A stretch of DNA of 64,000 nucleotides, taken from NCBI RefSeq assembly GCF_021655555.1, contig NZ_AP023086.1:1498001-1562000 (forward strand), read 5' to 3'. The notes beneath the pieces are model-generated. The model made no database searches. It was given only the letters and a program-made list of their open reading frames with translations, and was not told where the DNA came from. This DNA is from Marinagarivorans cellulosilyticus (GTDB lineage Bacteria > Pseudomonadota > Gammaproteobacteria > Pseudomonadales > Cellvibrionaceae). Position 1 is the stretch's first letter. The number at the start of each line of letters is the position of its first letter. This document shows, piece by piece, positions 9,515 through 18,367 of the stretch. The position numbers and the translations under genes are program-made.

Positions 9515-10417
9515 ATGCAAAGCTGCTTAGTAGATATTCTAGAAGAAGCACCTGTAGAGGCAAGGGATCTTTATCAGCAATATAGCTTGGATGAAGAGAT
9601 TAACCGAATTGCTTATCACTATGAGGTTGAACCGGAGTTTTTCCGTATTGTAACTGGTGGCGAGTGGAATAATTATTCGTGCTCCATGTGGGAGGAAGGT
9701 TTTACGCTGACTCAGGCACAGGAGAAAAAGCTCGATGAATTTGCCCGCATGATGGGGTTGAAGAAAGGAATGCGGATTCTGGATGTAGGGTGTGGCTGGG
9801 GTGGCCCTTTGGTGTACCTGTGTAAGAAATATGGTGTGGAAGGTCATGGCATTACTATTTCCCCCATGGCAATACCGATTGCCGAAGAGCGCGCTAAAAA
9901 ACATAATGTTAATGCAACATTTGAAGTGGTTCATTGGAAAAACCTTCGCGCCCAAGAACAGTTTGATTGTGTTTACAGTGATGAAGTCGTTGTGCACTTT
10001 AATGATTTGGGCGGATTCTTTAAAAAGGCGCACCAGTTATTAAAGCCTGGCGGCATGATGGTAAATAAAGAATTACATTTTCGACATTCGAAGCACAAGC
10101 ACGCAATGGATAAGCTAAGCCAGCACATTAATAAGGTTTATGCCTACACCGGAAATTATAGAACCTTGAGTGATGAGCTGAAATTGGTTGACAGTAATGA
10201 CTTCCAGTTGGAAGAAGTGTTAGATATTCCCATTTCAGATTATAAAAAGACAATATCAAATTGCTGGTTGAAACAGCTAAACGATAACCGCTCTAAATTG
10301 GAACGTATGACGAATAAAAAGCATGTGCAAGACTTTAAGCTATACCTTAAAGGCATTTGCCGAATATTCTCAGCGGATGTATTTGGTTTGCATATTGTTG
10401 CGTCTCGCAAAGCTTGA
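9515..10417 (+). CDS. SAM methyltransferase, cyclopropane-fatty-acid-synthase-like
   Basis: A 300-residue class I methyltransferase. SAM motif I is LDVGCGWGGP near residue 88, followed by GHGITISPMAI, both typical of the cyclopropane synthase/mycolic acid methyltransferase group. It is shorter than true cyclopropane synthases (about 380-420 residues), lacking their N-terminal extension, so the substrate is uncertain. I start at the ATG at 9515 with GGGG about 8 bases upstream; an upstream TTG in frame at 9446 would overlap the thioesterase gene. The pair is probably co-transcribed and is closed by a terminator. Confidence 0.75.
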   Translation: MQSCLVDILEEAPVEARDLYQQYSLDEEINRIAYHYEVEPEFFRIVTGGEWNNYSCSMWEEGFTLTQAQEKKLDEFARMMGLKKGMRILDVGCGWGGPLVYLCKKYGVEGHGITISPMAIPIAEERAKKHNVNATFEVVHWKNLRAQEQFDCVYSDEVVVHFNDLGGFFKKAHQLLKPGGMMVNKELHFRHSKHKHAMDKLSQHINKVYAYTGNYRTLSDELKLVDSNDFQLEEVLDIPISDYKKTISNCWLKQLNDNRSKLERMTNKKHVQDFKLYLKGICRIFSADVFGLHIVASRKA

Positions 10418-10429
10418 CCGTATGAAATG

Positions 10430-10452
10430 GGGGCTTTAATTAGCCCCTTTTT
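10430..10452 (+). terminator. Rho-independent terminator after the methyltransferase
   Basis: GGGGCT at 10430-10435 pairs with AGCCCC at 10442-10447 around TTAATT, followed by five T at 10448-10452. It ends the thioesterase-methyltransferase pair, and its T run overlaps the stop codon of the convergent GGDEF gene. Confidence 0.8.
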
Positions 10453-11782
10453 AATAGCTCGCTAATGCGACTTGATTGGTGCCATTTTCTTTGGCGTTTT
10501 TAAGGGCTTTGTCTGCTTTTTTAAAGCTATGTTCAAAGTTGTTGTGCATGTCTATGCGGCTAATGCCAAAGCTCAAGGTTAACTGGGGGATGGGCTTTCC
10601 GCCAACGCGAAAGGTGTGAATGCTAAACGCCTTGCGTAGCCTATCGCAATGCACAAATATATCCTGTCGCGTGCCGCCAGCGCTAAACAATAAAAATTGC
10701 TCGTTACCCCATCGGCCTAATTCTTCGTCGCCTGTTAGGTGAGCTTTAATTACATCAACGGCATCCGTTAATACTTGGTCGCAGGCTTGGTGCCCGTATT
10801 TATCGGTGATGCTTTTAAAATTGTCAATATCGAATAAGCAAATCCAGTAGTGTGTCAATGCTTCTGAATTCAGTAGCGTATAAGCAAATGTTTCGATGCC
10901 CCGTCTGTTGAGAGCCTGTGTTGTTGGGTCTATTTGAGCCGAGGTTTTGAGGGAGTCATATTCATATTTTAATAAGCGCAACGAATTCGAGACTTGATCT
11001 TTTTCGCGTCGCATACGTAGCGAGTGAGCGATAGCTTCGGCAATAATAAAAAGTATCCAAAAAATGATAATGCTTCGGTAAAGATCTTTTGCTGCTAGCC
11101 ATTTTCCGCGAGCCATGATGCGTTTGGGGCTTAAGGTGTGAGTGCCTCTAGGGCTAGTACTGGGAATATGAAGTATCATCTCCATCACGTTATTAAATGC
11201 TGGTCGAGTATTTTCCCTGCGAATATTATTTTCGGTGACCCACCAATCTGAAATGTTCAATAGTGAAAAGTCAATAAAAATGGGAGCGTTAAACTCGTCG
11301 GCTTCAATATAGGCTTCGGCCTGCTTGGCTTTGCGAAGTTCTTTATTTTGATTGAGTTCGAATTCTACATTGCGTAAAGCAAAGCGAATGCGCTCTGCTT
11401 CGCCGCTGTAGTCAAACTCGATATGAAGCCCGTCGTATTGGCTTAAGTCGACGCCGATAATGCCGACATTATCATCTTGGTCATTAGAGGCTTGAGGTAT
11501 TTTGATCTGATCATAAAACTTTATTGCCAAGCCGCAAAATGGATAATTTGCCCCGTCGCGTAACTGGCACTTGGCCGTAAAGTTGTTTGGCTCTTGCCAT
11601 GTGATGCTGCTATTCCCGTTGTCCCACTCATCGCTATATATGTTAATCATTGTTGACGGCTGCGGATGTAGTACTAACTTTCTGTCGGGTACGAAGGGGT
11701 ACACCGCTAAAATAAGCAGCGTTATCACTATAGCGCTAAGCCGAAGATTTTTGAATGTAGTTGGCGGCATGGTCGTGGGCAT
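10451..11782 (-). CDS. Membrane GGDEF-domain protein with degenerate active site
   Basis: A 443-residue protein with an N-terminal membrane segment (about residues 13-29), a periplasmic domain of about 200 residues without recognised motif, a second membrane helix near 238-256 and a C-terminal GGDEF domain. The fold is clear from DIDNFKSITDKYGH, but the signature GGDEF reads GNEQF near residues 358-362, and no RxxD inhibitory site precedes it. GGDEF domains make cyclic di-GMP; the loss of the Asp/Glu pair suggests this one is inactive or acts as a nucleotide-binding sensor. It is transcribed alone, convergent with the methyltransferase. Confidence 0.88.
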   Translation of the reverse strand: MPTTMPPTTFKNLRLSAIVITLLILAVYPFVPDRKLVLHPQPSTMINIYSDEWDNGNSSITWQEPNNFTAKCQLRDGANYPFCGLAIKFYDQIKIPQASNDQDDNVGIIGVDLSQYDGLHIEFDYSGEAERIRFALRNVEFELNQNKELRKAKQAEAYIEADEFNAPIFIDFSLLNISDWWVTENNIRRENTRPAFNNVMEMILHIPSTSPRGTHTLSPKRIMARGKWLAAKDLYRSIIIFWILFIIAEAIAHSLRMRREKDQVSNSLRLLKYEYDSLKTSAQIDPTTQALNRRGIETFAYTLLNSEALTHYWICLFDIDNFKSITDKYGHQACDQVLTDAVDVIKAHLTGDEELGRWGNEQFLLFSAGGTRQDIFVHCDRLRKAFSIHTFRVGGKPIPQLTLSFGISRIDMHNNFEHSFKKADKALKNAKENGTNQVALASY

Positions 11783-11903
11783 TTTTTCGAGTAGGGCGCA
11801 CTATTGCATCTAAGGCTGAGGAAGTAAAGATGTTGATATACGCGCCACACCTATAATAGTGCATGCGTTGCGCGAGTGACGAGTAATACTGCTTTTGTGA
11901 TCG

Positions 11904-11925
11904 AATAAACCACCTTACGAGGTGG
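11904..11925 (-). terminator. Terminator of the gspE-like operon
   Basis: On the minus strand CCACCT (11925-11920) pairs with AGGTGG (11915-11910) around a 4-base loop, followed by TTTATT. The stop codon of the 174-residue gene lies within the hairpin. Confidence 0.65.
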
Positions 11926-12439
11926 GATCTGACAGCCTGCGAGAATGCCGTTTGCGTTTAACGTGACGTACAATTTTAACGGGGCTAGCCATAACTAAGT
12001 TAAAAAATAAGGCGGCTAGAGCGCAAAGGAAAAGGTATTGTGGGGACAGCGGAATGCCGGGTTCGAAGTGGGTGATTACTCGTTGCAGGGTGTCATAACG
12101 AGTTGGGTTTAGCATGTACGATGTTTTGCGCCACAATGAACCGCTATTGAAAATACCAATACCTTCTGTAAGCATTTCGTAGCGCTCAAGCAATAACAGT
12201 TTGTTGTTAGCATCTTGTTGTACGGATGGCAGGTTACTTCTTTGGTGTGCAGCAATTAGCGCGTAAGCATCTGAGTAATTATTTTTTTGCGCCAATTCTT
12301 GAAGTTGCTGAACTTCTATTTGGGTGGCGTCGTAATAGCCGGAGATATATTGCTTGTAGTGGTCGGCCAGTAGTGGCAGTTGAAAAAAAGCGAGCAGTGC
12401 TGCAGCAAAGACAATCTTATCTATAATGCCGCTAATCAC
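11915..12439 (-). CDS. Small two-helix membrane protein, DUF2937-like
   Basis: A 174-residue protein with one hydrophobic segment at residues 6-25, a soluble middle portion with YISGYYDATQIEVQQL, and a second hydrophobic segment at about 135-152 followed by a very basic tail (KRKRHSRR). The layout and the early 'QLP...YISGY' pattern resemble the DUF2937 family, whose function is unknown. Initiation is at GTG 12439 with AGGAG 9 bases upstream; the gap to the preceding gene is 3 bases, so it is the last gene of the ATPase operon. Confidence 0.65.
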   Translation of the reverse strand: MISGIIDKIVFAAALLAFFQLPLLADHYKQYISGYYDATQIEVQQLQELAQKNNYSDAYALIAAHQRSNLPSVQQDANNKLLLLERYEMLTEGIGIFNSGSLWRKTSYMLNPTRYDTLQRVITHFEPGIPLSPQYLFLCALAALFFNLVMASPVKIVRHVKRKRHSRRLSDPTS

Positions 12440-12442
12440 CTT

Positions 12443-12910
12443 TTACTCCTGAGTTTGCATGGCGGTGTCATTAGCGTAGTTATCGCTGTTCCAGCGCAGT
12501 TGTTGTGCATGTTGTTCGGTAAATAATTGTGCGATTTCGGTATACTTTTTTTCGCTGATAAAATTCAGTACAACGTGGGTGTAAAGGTAGGCGCTTACAA
12601 ACATTTCTCCTGGGTGATTTATGGTGTCGTCGCGTAATTCAGCAAAAATATGGCGATAAACTGCAAGGCGCGTTTCCAGCATTTTTGTTTTGTCCGTTAG
12701 GTTGCGAAACATAAATGCGTGCATTACGCCGAGTGCGGTAAAAGCATCTCTGTCTTTTGCTAGCTCAGAGGGATCGTCTTCACTAACGAATGTTCCGAAG
12801 TAACGCTCTTTTTTAAGGAGTGTGGCGGCAGCTAACGCATCCAGTATTTCTTTTTCCCAGTGCTTGGATTTGCGAGGTAGTTTTTTTTGAAGGGGTGCTG
12901 CTTGGGTCAT
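12443..12910 (-). CDS. Hypothetical protein between GspE-like ATPase and DUF2937-like protein
   Basis: I do not recognise this 155-residue protein. It is soluble, mainly helical in composition, with a basic N-terminus (KKLPRKSKHWEKEIL) and no signal peptide or cysteine motif. It starts 29 bases after the ATPase gene and is followed within 3 bases by the membrane-protein gene, so the three are probably one transcript. A role as an accessory to the ATPase is only positional inference. Confidence 0.75.
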   Translation of the reverse strand: MTQAAPLQKKLPRKSKHWEKEILDALAAATLLKKERYFGTFVSEDDPSELAKDRDAFTALGVMHAFMFRNLTDKTKMLETRLAVYRHIFAELRDDTINHPGEMFVSAYLYTHVVLNFISEKKYTEIAQLFTEQHAQQLRWNSDNYANDTAMQTQE

Positions 12911-12939
12911 TCGTAGTGCCTTAAAAATTGAAATCTGTT

Positions 12940-14703
12940 TTAGGTGTATTTTTGTACTGGTGGCGCAACGCGTAGAACCTCTTCTAGGGTTGTTAGGCCT
13001 TTGGCAATTTTTTGCGCGCCAGACAGGCGCAAGGTTCGCATCCCTTCGCGCATCGCTTGTTGGCGTAACTCATTGAGGTCTGTAACTTCTGAAATAGTAT
13101 TGCCTAAGCTTTCGCTCATGCGCAGTATTTCGTAAATGCCTTGCCGCCCGATATAGCCAGTGTTACGGCATTCGAGGCAGCCTGTGGCCTTATAAACTTT
13201 TTGGGGTTTAGCGACCTTCCAGGGTTTTACCAGTGAGTCCCAATCGGCTTGGGATATGTGGTCGGGTTCTTTACAGTGGGGGCACAATGTGCGAACCAAG
13301 CGCTGCGCCATAATGCCAAGGATGCTGGACTTTAATAAATAAGACGGAACGCCTAGATCTAATAAGCGCGATATTGACGTAGGTGAGTCGTTGGTGTGTA
13401 GCGTGCTAAGCACGAGGTGGCCTGTAAGCGAAGCTTGAACAGCCATTTGGGCGGTTTCTAAATCACGAATCTCACCGACCATAATAATATCGGGGTCTTG
13501 ACGCATTAATGTGCGGATGCCGGCAGCAAAGTCTAGCCCAATGTTGTGTTGAACTTGGGTTTGATTAAAAGCCTCTTCCACCATTTCTATTGGGTCTTCA
13601 ATGGTGCTTACATTGACTTCGTCGGTCGCCAATGTTTTAAGCGTTGAATAAAGTGTGGTGGTTTTACCTGAGCCTGTTGGGCCTGTGACCAATACAATAC
13701 CGTGGGGATGATCGATCATGTCCTTCCAGCGCTGGTAATCGTCGCCGCCTAAGCCTAGGTCGTCAAAGGTGCGCAGGAGCACGTCGGGGTCAAAAATCCG
13801 CATAACAAGCTTTTCACCAAATGCGGTGGGTAGGGTTGATAGGCGCAATTCGGCTTCGGTGCCGTCGGGAGTTTTTGTTTTAATGCGGCCATCTTGAGGT
13901 TTACGTTTTTCGGCGACATTCATGCGCCCTAAAATTTTAATACGGCTGGTGATCGCTGTCGCAACGTTAGCGGGAAATTCGTAAATTTGATGAAGGACAC
14001 CATCGATGCGAAAGCGCATGCGGGCCACTTCGCGGCGAGGCTCTATGTGTATGTCGCTCGCGCGCTGATCAAAAGCGTATTGTAATAGCCAGTCAACAAT
14101 GTTGACGATATGTTGGTCGTTAGCTTCTGGGTCCTTCATGCTGCCGAGTTCGAGCAGCTGTTCGAAGTTGGTGACGTTGCTTGCGGCTTTTGTGCCGCCT
14201 TTTGCTCCGCTGATTGACTTGGCCAGTGAGTAAAACTCAACGCGGTAGCGCGCAATATCCGACGGCAACGATAGTACGCGTTTAATGCGGCGCTGGCTGG
14301 TTTGCATAAGCTGCTCTACCCAGCTTTCTACAAATGGCTGTCCCACAGCTACGGTTAGTTCGTCGGCAGTAATTTTGACGCACAACAGATCGTGACGTTT
14401 AGCAAATTGGTAGCTCATAACGCCAGCAAGGTCGGCGACTTGTAGTTTCATGGGGTCGATATGAAAAACTTGAAGAGCGCTTTTATCCGCGAGCCAAGCG
14501 GTAATGGCCATTTCGTCTAGCTTTTTACCTGGTCGGGTCAGGTCATCAAGTGCTTGGCTGGCAACGTAGCTCACAGGGTGCATTGCCGTTTGTTCTGGCG
14601 TACGGCTGGTGCCTAGCAAGTGATTCATTGCTTCCATATCAATGCGACCATCTTGTTGTAGGTCGGTCAGTATATTGCGTAGGTCGAGCGTGCGGTCTAC
14701 CAC
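12940..14703 (-). CDS. GspE/PilB-family secretion or pilus ATPase
   Basis: A 587-residue hexameric ATPase of the type II secretion/type IV pilus family. An N-terminal MshE-like region (residues 1-170) precedes the core: Walker A TGPTGSGKTTT near residue 340, Asp box RQDPDIIMVGEIRD, His box TGHLVLSTLHTND, and a tetracysteine zinc site (CPHC...CLEC) near 472-505. The family powers pseudopilus or pilus assembly. No pilin, secretin or platform protein adjoins it; its only partners are two small genes of unknown function. An orphan GspD-N0-like protein lies 20 kb away. Confidence 0.88.
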   Translation of the reverse strand: MVDRTLDLRNILTDLQQDGRIDMEAMNHLLGTSRTPEQTAMHPVSYVASQALDDLTRPGKKLDEMAITAWLADKSALQVFHIDPMKLQVADLAGVMSYQFAKRHDLLCVKITADELTVAVGQPFVESWVEQLMQTSQRRIKRVLSLPSDIARYRVEFYSLAKSISGAKGGTKAASNVTNFEQLLELGSMKDPEANDQHIVNIVDWLLQYAFDQRASDIHIEPRREVARMRFRIDGVLHQIYEFPANVATAITSRIKILGRMNVAEKRKPQDGRIKTKTPDGTEAELRLSTLPTAFGEKLVMRIFDPDVLLRTFDDLGLGGDDYQRWKDMIDHPHGIVLVTGPTGSGKTTTLYSTLKTLATDEVNVSTIEDPIEMVEEAFNQTQVQHNIGLDFAAGIRTLMRQDPDIIMVGEIRDLETAQMAVQASLTGHLVLSTLHTNDSPTSISRLLDLGVPSYLLKSSILGIMAQRLVRTLCPHCKEPDHISQADWDSLVKPWKVAKPQKVYKATGCLECRNTGYIGRQGIYEILRMSESLGNTISEVTDLNELRQQAMREGMRTLRLSGAQKIAKGLTTLEEVLRVAPPVQKYT

Positions 14704-14954
14704 GTGAAGCCTCTTACTCTTTTATGGAGCTATAAGTGTAACGCCTCAAGCGGATATTCGGTATGGCTGAGGCTGTGACGATGTTCTTTAATTGAGTGTA
14801 GTTGTTGTGGCTGTGGGCTGTTGCCCATTTGCGGCCGTGCTCGCACTTTTTATTTTGGACCAGTTTGCGAATGGCCGAGGTTGTGGTTGTGCGGGAGTTG
14901 AGCGTTGCTTGCTGGGGGAGGGCGTTGCTTACAAAGCTGGCAGAATTAAAGGCA

Positions 14955-14985
14955 TAAAAAAACCCGCAAAAGCGGGTTTTTTTAT
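14955..14985. terminator. Bidirectional terminator downstream of dsbA
   Basis: AACCCGC at 14961-14967 pairs with GCGGGTT at 14972-14978 around AAAA, flanked by an A run on the left and a T run on the right, so it can act in both directions. It closes dsbA on the minus strand. The 14704-14996 gap otherwise contains only the presumed promoter region of the GspE-like operon. Confidence 0.85.
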
Positions 14986-14996
14986 GATGCTAGTGA

Positions 14997-15662
14997 TTAC
15001 TTGCGTAGTTTTTCGACGAGATAATCGACAACTTCTAGCATTTCTTTTTGGCCGCCCGCTTTTGTTGCGTTAACAAGGTAGTAGTCGGCTACGACCATCT
15101 CGGGTGTGCTAGTGATTTTATATTGGCGCTGACGGTCGTCGGCTTGTTTAACTTGGCCAGCAACTGCAAAGGAGTTCATTACGCCCACAAAGTTTTTGCC
15201 ATCAAAACCGGCTTTATCCACAACGCTTGCAATTTCTGCTTCGTCAATTAACGTCTTGCGCTCTTTGTGCATGGCGTCAAAGAATGCATGGTGCAGCTTG
15301 TCGAGACCTTGAACGGCTTTAGCGGCATAGTAGAGTTTGGCGTGTGTCCACATTAAGTCTTGCGGGGTGCCAGGGCGGCGCTGTTTCCACATGGCTGGCG
15401 ATTGAGTGAAGTTAACGTATTCAGGTGCTTTTTTGGCCCAAGGCACAATTAGGCTTTCGAACTTGTAGCAGTGACCACAGCCATACCAAAAAACTTCAGT
15501 GACATTAATTTTGTTTGTTTTCTTTGGTTTGGTTGCACCGGCAATCACGCTGTAATGTGTGCCTTCTTCAAATGTTTTGGCGGGTTTAGCTGGTGTTGCG
15601 GTGTCTTCTGCACAGGCAAAAAGCGGCAGTGCTAAGCCAAGAATAAGTGCTGCAATACGCAT
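14997..15662 (-). CDS. dsbA: Periplasmic thiol:disulfide interchange protein DsbA
   Basis: A 221-residue exported thioredoxin-fold oxidase. A signal peptide ends near residue 18. The active site is CGHC at residues 62-65 (FWYGCGHCYKFE) rather than the CPHC of E. coli, and the cis-proline loop is TSTPEMVV. It introduces disulfides into exported proteins. A Cys at the end of the signal peptide (LFAC) is not a good lipobox. Its neighbours cytochrome c4 and engB match the gene order near dsbA in Pseudomonas. Confidence 0.92.
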   Translation of the reverse strand: MRIAALILGLALPLFACAEDTATPAKPAKTFEEGTHYSVIAGATKPKKTNKINVTEVFWYGCGHCYKFESLIVPWAKKAPEYVNFTQSPAMWKQRRPGTPQDLMWTHAKLYYAAKAVQGLDKLHHAFFDAMHKERKTLIDEAEIASVVDKAGFDGKNFVGVMNSFAVAGQVKQADDRQRQYKITSTPEMVVADYYLVNATKAGGQKEMLEVVDYLVEKLRK

Positions 15663-15808
15663 GGGTATTCCCCTTAATTGTTTTGTTGGTATTAAACGCC
15701 GCCGTTGGAGCCTTAGGTAGCATTAAAAGTTCCGTAGTTGTGTACAAAGAACGTCAATGCTGCTGGCGTACAGGTTTAATGTGCGGTCAAGTGTAATGCC
15801 GTTTAGAT

Positions 15809-15835
15809 GACTAGCAGCTTAATAGGCTGCTAGTC
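15809..15835. other. 10-bp inverted repeat between cytochrome c4 and dsbA
   Basis: GACTAGCAGC at 15809-15818 pairs perfectly with GCTGCTAGTC at 15826-15835 around a 7-base loop, just after the cytochrome c4 stop on the minus strand. There is no U tract in either direction, so it may be a 3' mRNA-stabilising or Rho-related hairpin rather than an intrinsic terminator. Confidence 0.6.
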
Positions 15836-15844
15836 GCGCGGGAT

Positions 15845-16501
15845 TTAGTGTAAACCAGCAATATAATTTGCAATAGCGGTAATTTCGGCATCGGTCATGC
15901 GCTCGGCAATGCTGCGCATTATTTTGGCTTCACCATCGTTGGTGCGCTCGCCGGCCCTAAAGGCTTTGAGCTGCTTGATAACGTAGTCGGAGTGTTGGCC
16001 GCTAAGGCGAGGGTAGCCAGCAGGGGAGTTGCCTTGCCCGCGAGGAGAGTGACAGCCCGAGCATGCAGGGATGCCAGCTTCTTTGTTACCCGCGCGATAG
16101 AGTTTTGTGCCTAAAGCTAGCGCATCTACTTCTTCACCCGAGTTAACGAGAACTTTCATCTCTTTAGAGCCTGAAAGTTGAGTCGTCTTGCTGTTGAAAT
16201 AGGCGGCGATATCGGCGAGGTCTTGGTCGCTCAAGTAAGTGAGCAGGCCAGTCATTTCAACGACTGGGCGGGCGCCGCTTTTGATTTCTTGCAGCTGTTT
16301 GAGCAGGTATTTTTCCCCCAGCCCAGCCAGTTTGGGGTAGATGGCCATGGGGCTGTTTCCATCTTGCCCGTGGCATGCGGCACAGACTGCGGTAAGTGCT
16401 TGGCCTTTTGCGGCGTCGCCACCAGCATTGGCTAAGGGTGCCAAGGTCGAACTAAGTGTTACGCTAAGCGCAACCGCCATGGGGCTGAAGAGTTTGTTCA
16501 T
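15845..16501 (-). CDS. Diheme cytochrome c4
   Basis: A 218-residue exported cytochrome with a signal peptide cleaved after ANA (about residue 26). Two heme-binding motifs, CAACH at residues 40-44 and CSGCH at 147-151, each begin one of two homologous cytochrome c domains; distal Met ligands are plausible in the MTGLL and MRSIAERM segments. Cytochrome c4 carries electrons to terminal oxidases in the periplasm. It is divergent from engB with a 209-bp shared promoter region. Confidence 0.93.
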   Translation of the reverse strand: MNKLFSPMAVALSVTLSSTLAPLANAGGDAAKGQALTAVCAACHGQDGNSPMAIYPKLAGLGEKYLLKQLQEIKSGARPVVEMTGLLTYLSDQDLADIAAYFNSKTTQLSGSKEMKVLVNSGEEVDALALGTKLYRAGNKEAGIPACSGCHSPRGQGNSPAGYPRLSGQHSDYVIKQLKAFRAGERTNDGEAKIMRSIAERMTDAEITAIANYIAGLH

Positions 16502-16710
16502 GCTTATTCCGAGGGTTAGATCCGTAGGTTAAGTTTTAAAGTCGTTAAGTATTGTAAATCGTCGCACTGTTTACCATAGCAGCTTGATTCTTGTGCTGCG
16601 CTAAATCAAAAAGTGAATTGTTGGTTAAAATGGCGGGCTTTGATGGCCCTCAGCGCTTTGCGGTGGCATTATATACACCCCTTCGATAGAACTCACCTTT
16701 TGTGGACACC

Positions 16711-17394
16711 ATGTCTGTAGCTATAAACTTCCGTAGAGCTGAATACCTGATCAGTGCTCAAACTTTTGCCCAGTGTCCTTCTGAAGAAGGCGCTGAAGTT
16801 GCCTTTGCTGGGCGCTCTAATGCTGGCAAGTCCAGCGCCATTAACCGTTTGACGGACAATGGCAAGCTTGCGCGAACCAGTAAAACGCCCGGGCGCACGC
16901 AGCTGTTAAACTTTTTTAGCTTAGGTACGGCTACCTTACGGCTGGTGGATTTACCCGGTTATGGCTATGCAAAAGTCCCATTAGCTAAGAAAAATGAATG
17001 GCAAAGGCATTTATCGGAGTATTTGCAAAAGCGCAAAAGCTTGATGGGGCTGGTTTTGCTAATGGATATTCGCCATCCGTTGCGTGACTTTGACATGATG
17101 ATGTTGAGTTGGGCTGCCGAAATGGGTATGCCTGTACACATACTTCTAACCAAGTCTGACAAGCTTAAACGCGGCGCGGCAAAAACATCACTGCTGGAGG
17201 TGCGCAAGTACCTCACCACGGAAAACTTAACGGATCTTGTCAGTGTACAGCTGTTTTCGGCCAGTAATGGTGATGGGGTGAGTGAGCTAGAGGGCGTTAT
17301 GCGCGATTGGCTGCTGCCCGCACAGGATGGTAGCTCGGGTGGTGAAGTCGAGCCTTACCCCGATTTACCACCGAACCTGCCTGAAGAAGATTGA
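16711..17394 (+). CDS. engB: Ribosome biogenesis GTP-binding protein EngB/YihA
   Basis: A 227-residue GTPase of the TRAFAC class needed for 50S subunit assembly. G1 is GRSNAGKS at residues 34-41, G2 lies in the TPGRTQ segment (59-64), G3 is DLPG at 80-83, and G4 is TKSD at 147-150. A Pro- and Glu-rich tail of about 25 residues extends the C-terminus beyond the E. coli protein. I choose the ATG at 16711; a GTG nine bases upstream is also possible. Its stop is one base from the convergent peptidase gene. Confidence 0.95.
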   Translation: MSVAINFRRAEYLISAQTFAQCPSEEGAEVAFAGRSNAGKSSAINRLTDNGKLARTSKTPGRTQLLNFFSLGTATLRLVDLPGYGYAKVPLAKKNEWQRHLSEYLQKRKSLMGLVLLMDIRHPLRDFDMMMLSWAAEMGMPVHILLTKSDKLKRGAAKTSLLEVRKYLTTENLTDLVSVQLFSASNGDGVSELEGVMRDWLLPAQDGSSGGEVEPYPDLPPNLPEED

Positions 17395-17395
17395 T

Positions 17396-18367
17396 CTAAC
17401 CTTGCAGATCTCCCTCGCCTGAAAGCTGCTCGGCCATATCGTTAGTTGCTTTGACGAGTGCATCGCAAATAGAGGGCTCGTGTGACGAGTGGCCTGCATC
17501 CCTAATGATGTGTAGCTCTGCGCTAGGCCAAGCATTGTGAAGGGTTGTTGCCCCATCAAGTGGGCAAACCATATCGTAGCGCCCGTGAATGATTATGCCT
17601 GGAATATTCGCAAGCTTATCGGCATCGCGGATAATTTGATCAGGCTCAATAAACGCTTTATTCACAAAGTAGTGCGCTTCTATGCGGGCGAGTGATACCG
17701 CCATGTGGGGCTCAGAAAACTGATGGACCACGTCTGGATTGGGCCTAAGCGTTGCGCAGCGCCCCTCCCACTGAGCCCAAGCTTTAGCGGCGCCCATTTT
17801 AGCCAGTTCGTTAGCTCCTGTTAGCCGTCGATAGTATGCGCTAATCATCTCTGTGCGCTCGGTATCGGGGATTGGGCTTAAATAATCCTCCCAGTAGTCG
17901 GGGAAGATGCGATCAGCTCCGCTTTGGTAAAACCACTCCAAGTCTTTATCGCGGCACAAGAATATGCCGCGCAGGATCATCCCTTGTACGCGTTCTGGGT
18001 ATGCCTGTGCGTAAAGTAGTGCCAGTGTAGAGCCCCAAGATCCGCCAAAGAGTAGCCATTTATCGACTTTCAAATGCTCGCGTATTTTTTCTATGTCGGC
18101 AATTAAGTGGCCGGTAGTATTGTCGTTAAGGCTGGCGTGGGGTTTCGATTGCCCGGCTCCGCGTTGGTCGAATAAGATAATGCGATACTTATCGGGGTCG
18201 AAAAAACGGCGGTCGAAAGAGCTTGTGCCAGCCCCAGGCCCGCCATGTATAAATAGAACAGGGATACCCTGTGGGTCACCGCTTTCCTCTATGTAAAGAG
18301 TGTGGGTGTCGTCAACTTGCAATGAGTAGCTTTTATTGGTGCGGATTTCTGGATACAGGCACTGCAT
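17396..18367 (-). CDS. pip: Prolyl aminopeptidase (proline iminopeptidase, S33)
   Basis: A 323-residue alpha/beta hydrolase that releases N-terminal proline from peptides in the cytoplasm. The oxyanion segment HGGPGAG is at residues 41-47, DQRGAGQS at 67-74, the nucleophile Ser110 in GGSWGS, and the Asp and His of the triad in the RYDMVCPL and AGHSSHE segments. Length and motifs match the peptidase S33 family closely. It is monocistronic and converges on engB. Confidence 0.94.
   Translation of the reverse strand: MQCLYPEIRTNKSYSLQVDDTHTLYIEESGDPQGIPVLFIHGGPGAGTSSFDRRFFDPDKYRIILFDQRGAGQSKPHASLNDNTTGHLIADIEKIREHLKVDKWLLFGGSWGSTLALLYAQAYPERVQGMILRGIFLCRDKDLEWFYQSGADRIFPDYWEDYLSPIPDTERTEMISAYYRRLTGANELAKMGAAKAWAQWEGRCATLRPNPDVVHQFSEPHMAVSLARIEAHYFVNKAFIEPDQIIRDADKLANIPGIIIHGRYDMVCPLDGATTLHNAWPSAELHIIRDAGHSSHEPSICDALVKATNDMAEQLSGEGDLQG

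Noticed and set aside
12443..12910. A type IV pilin or minor pseudopilin in the GspE-like operon
   Set aside because: The 155-residue protein has no prepilin peptidase motif and no hydrophobic N-terminal helix.
15809..15835. Intrinsic terminator between cytochrome c4 and dsbA
   Set aside because: The hairpin is strong but there is no T run in either direction, so I list it only as an inverted repeat.
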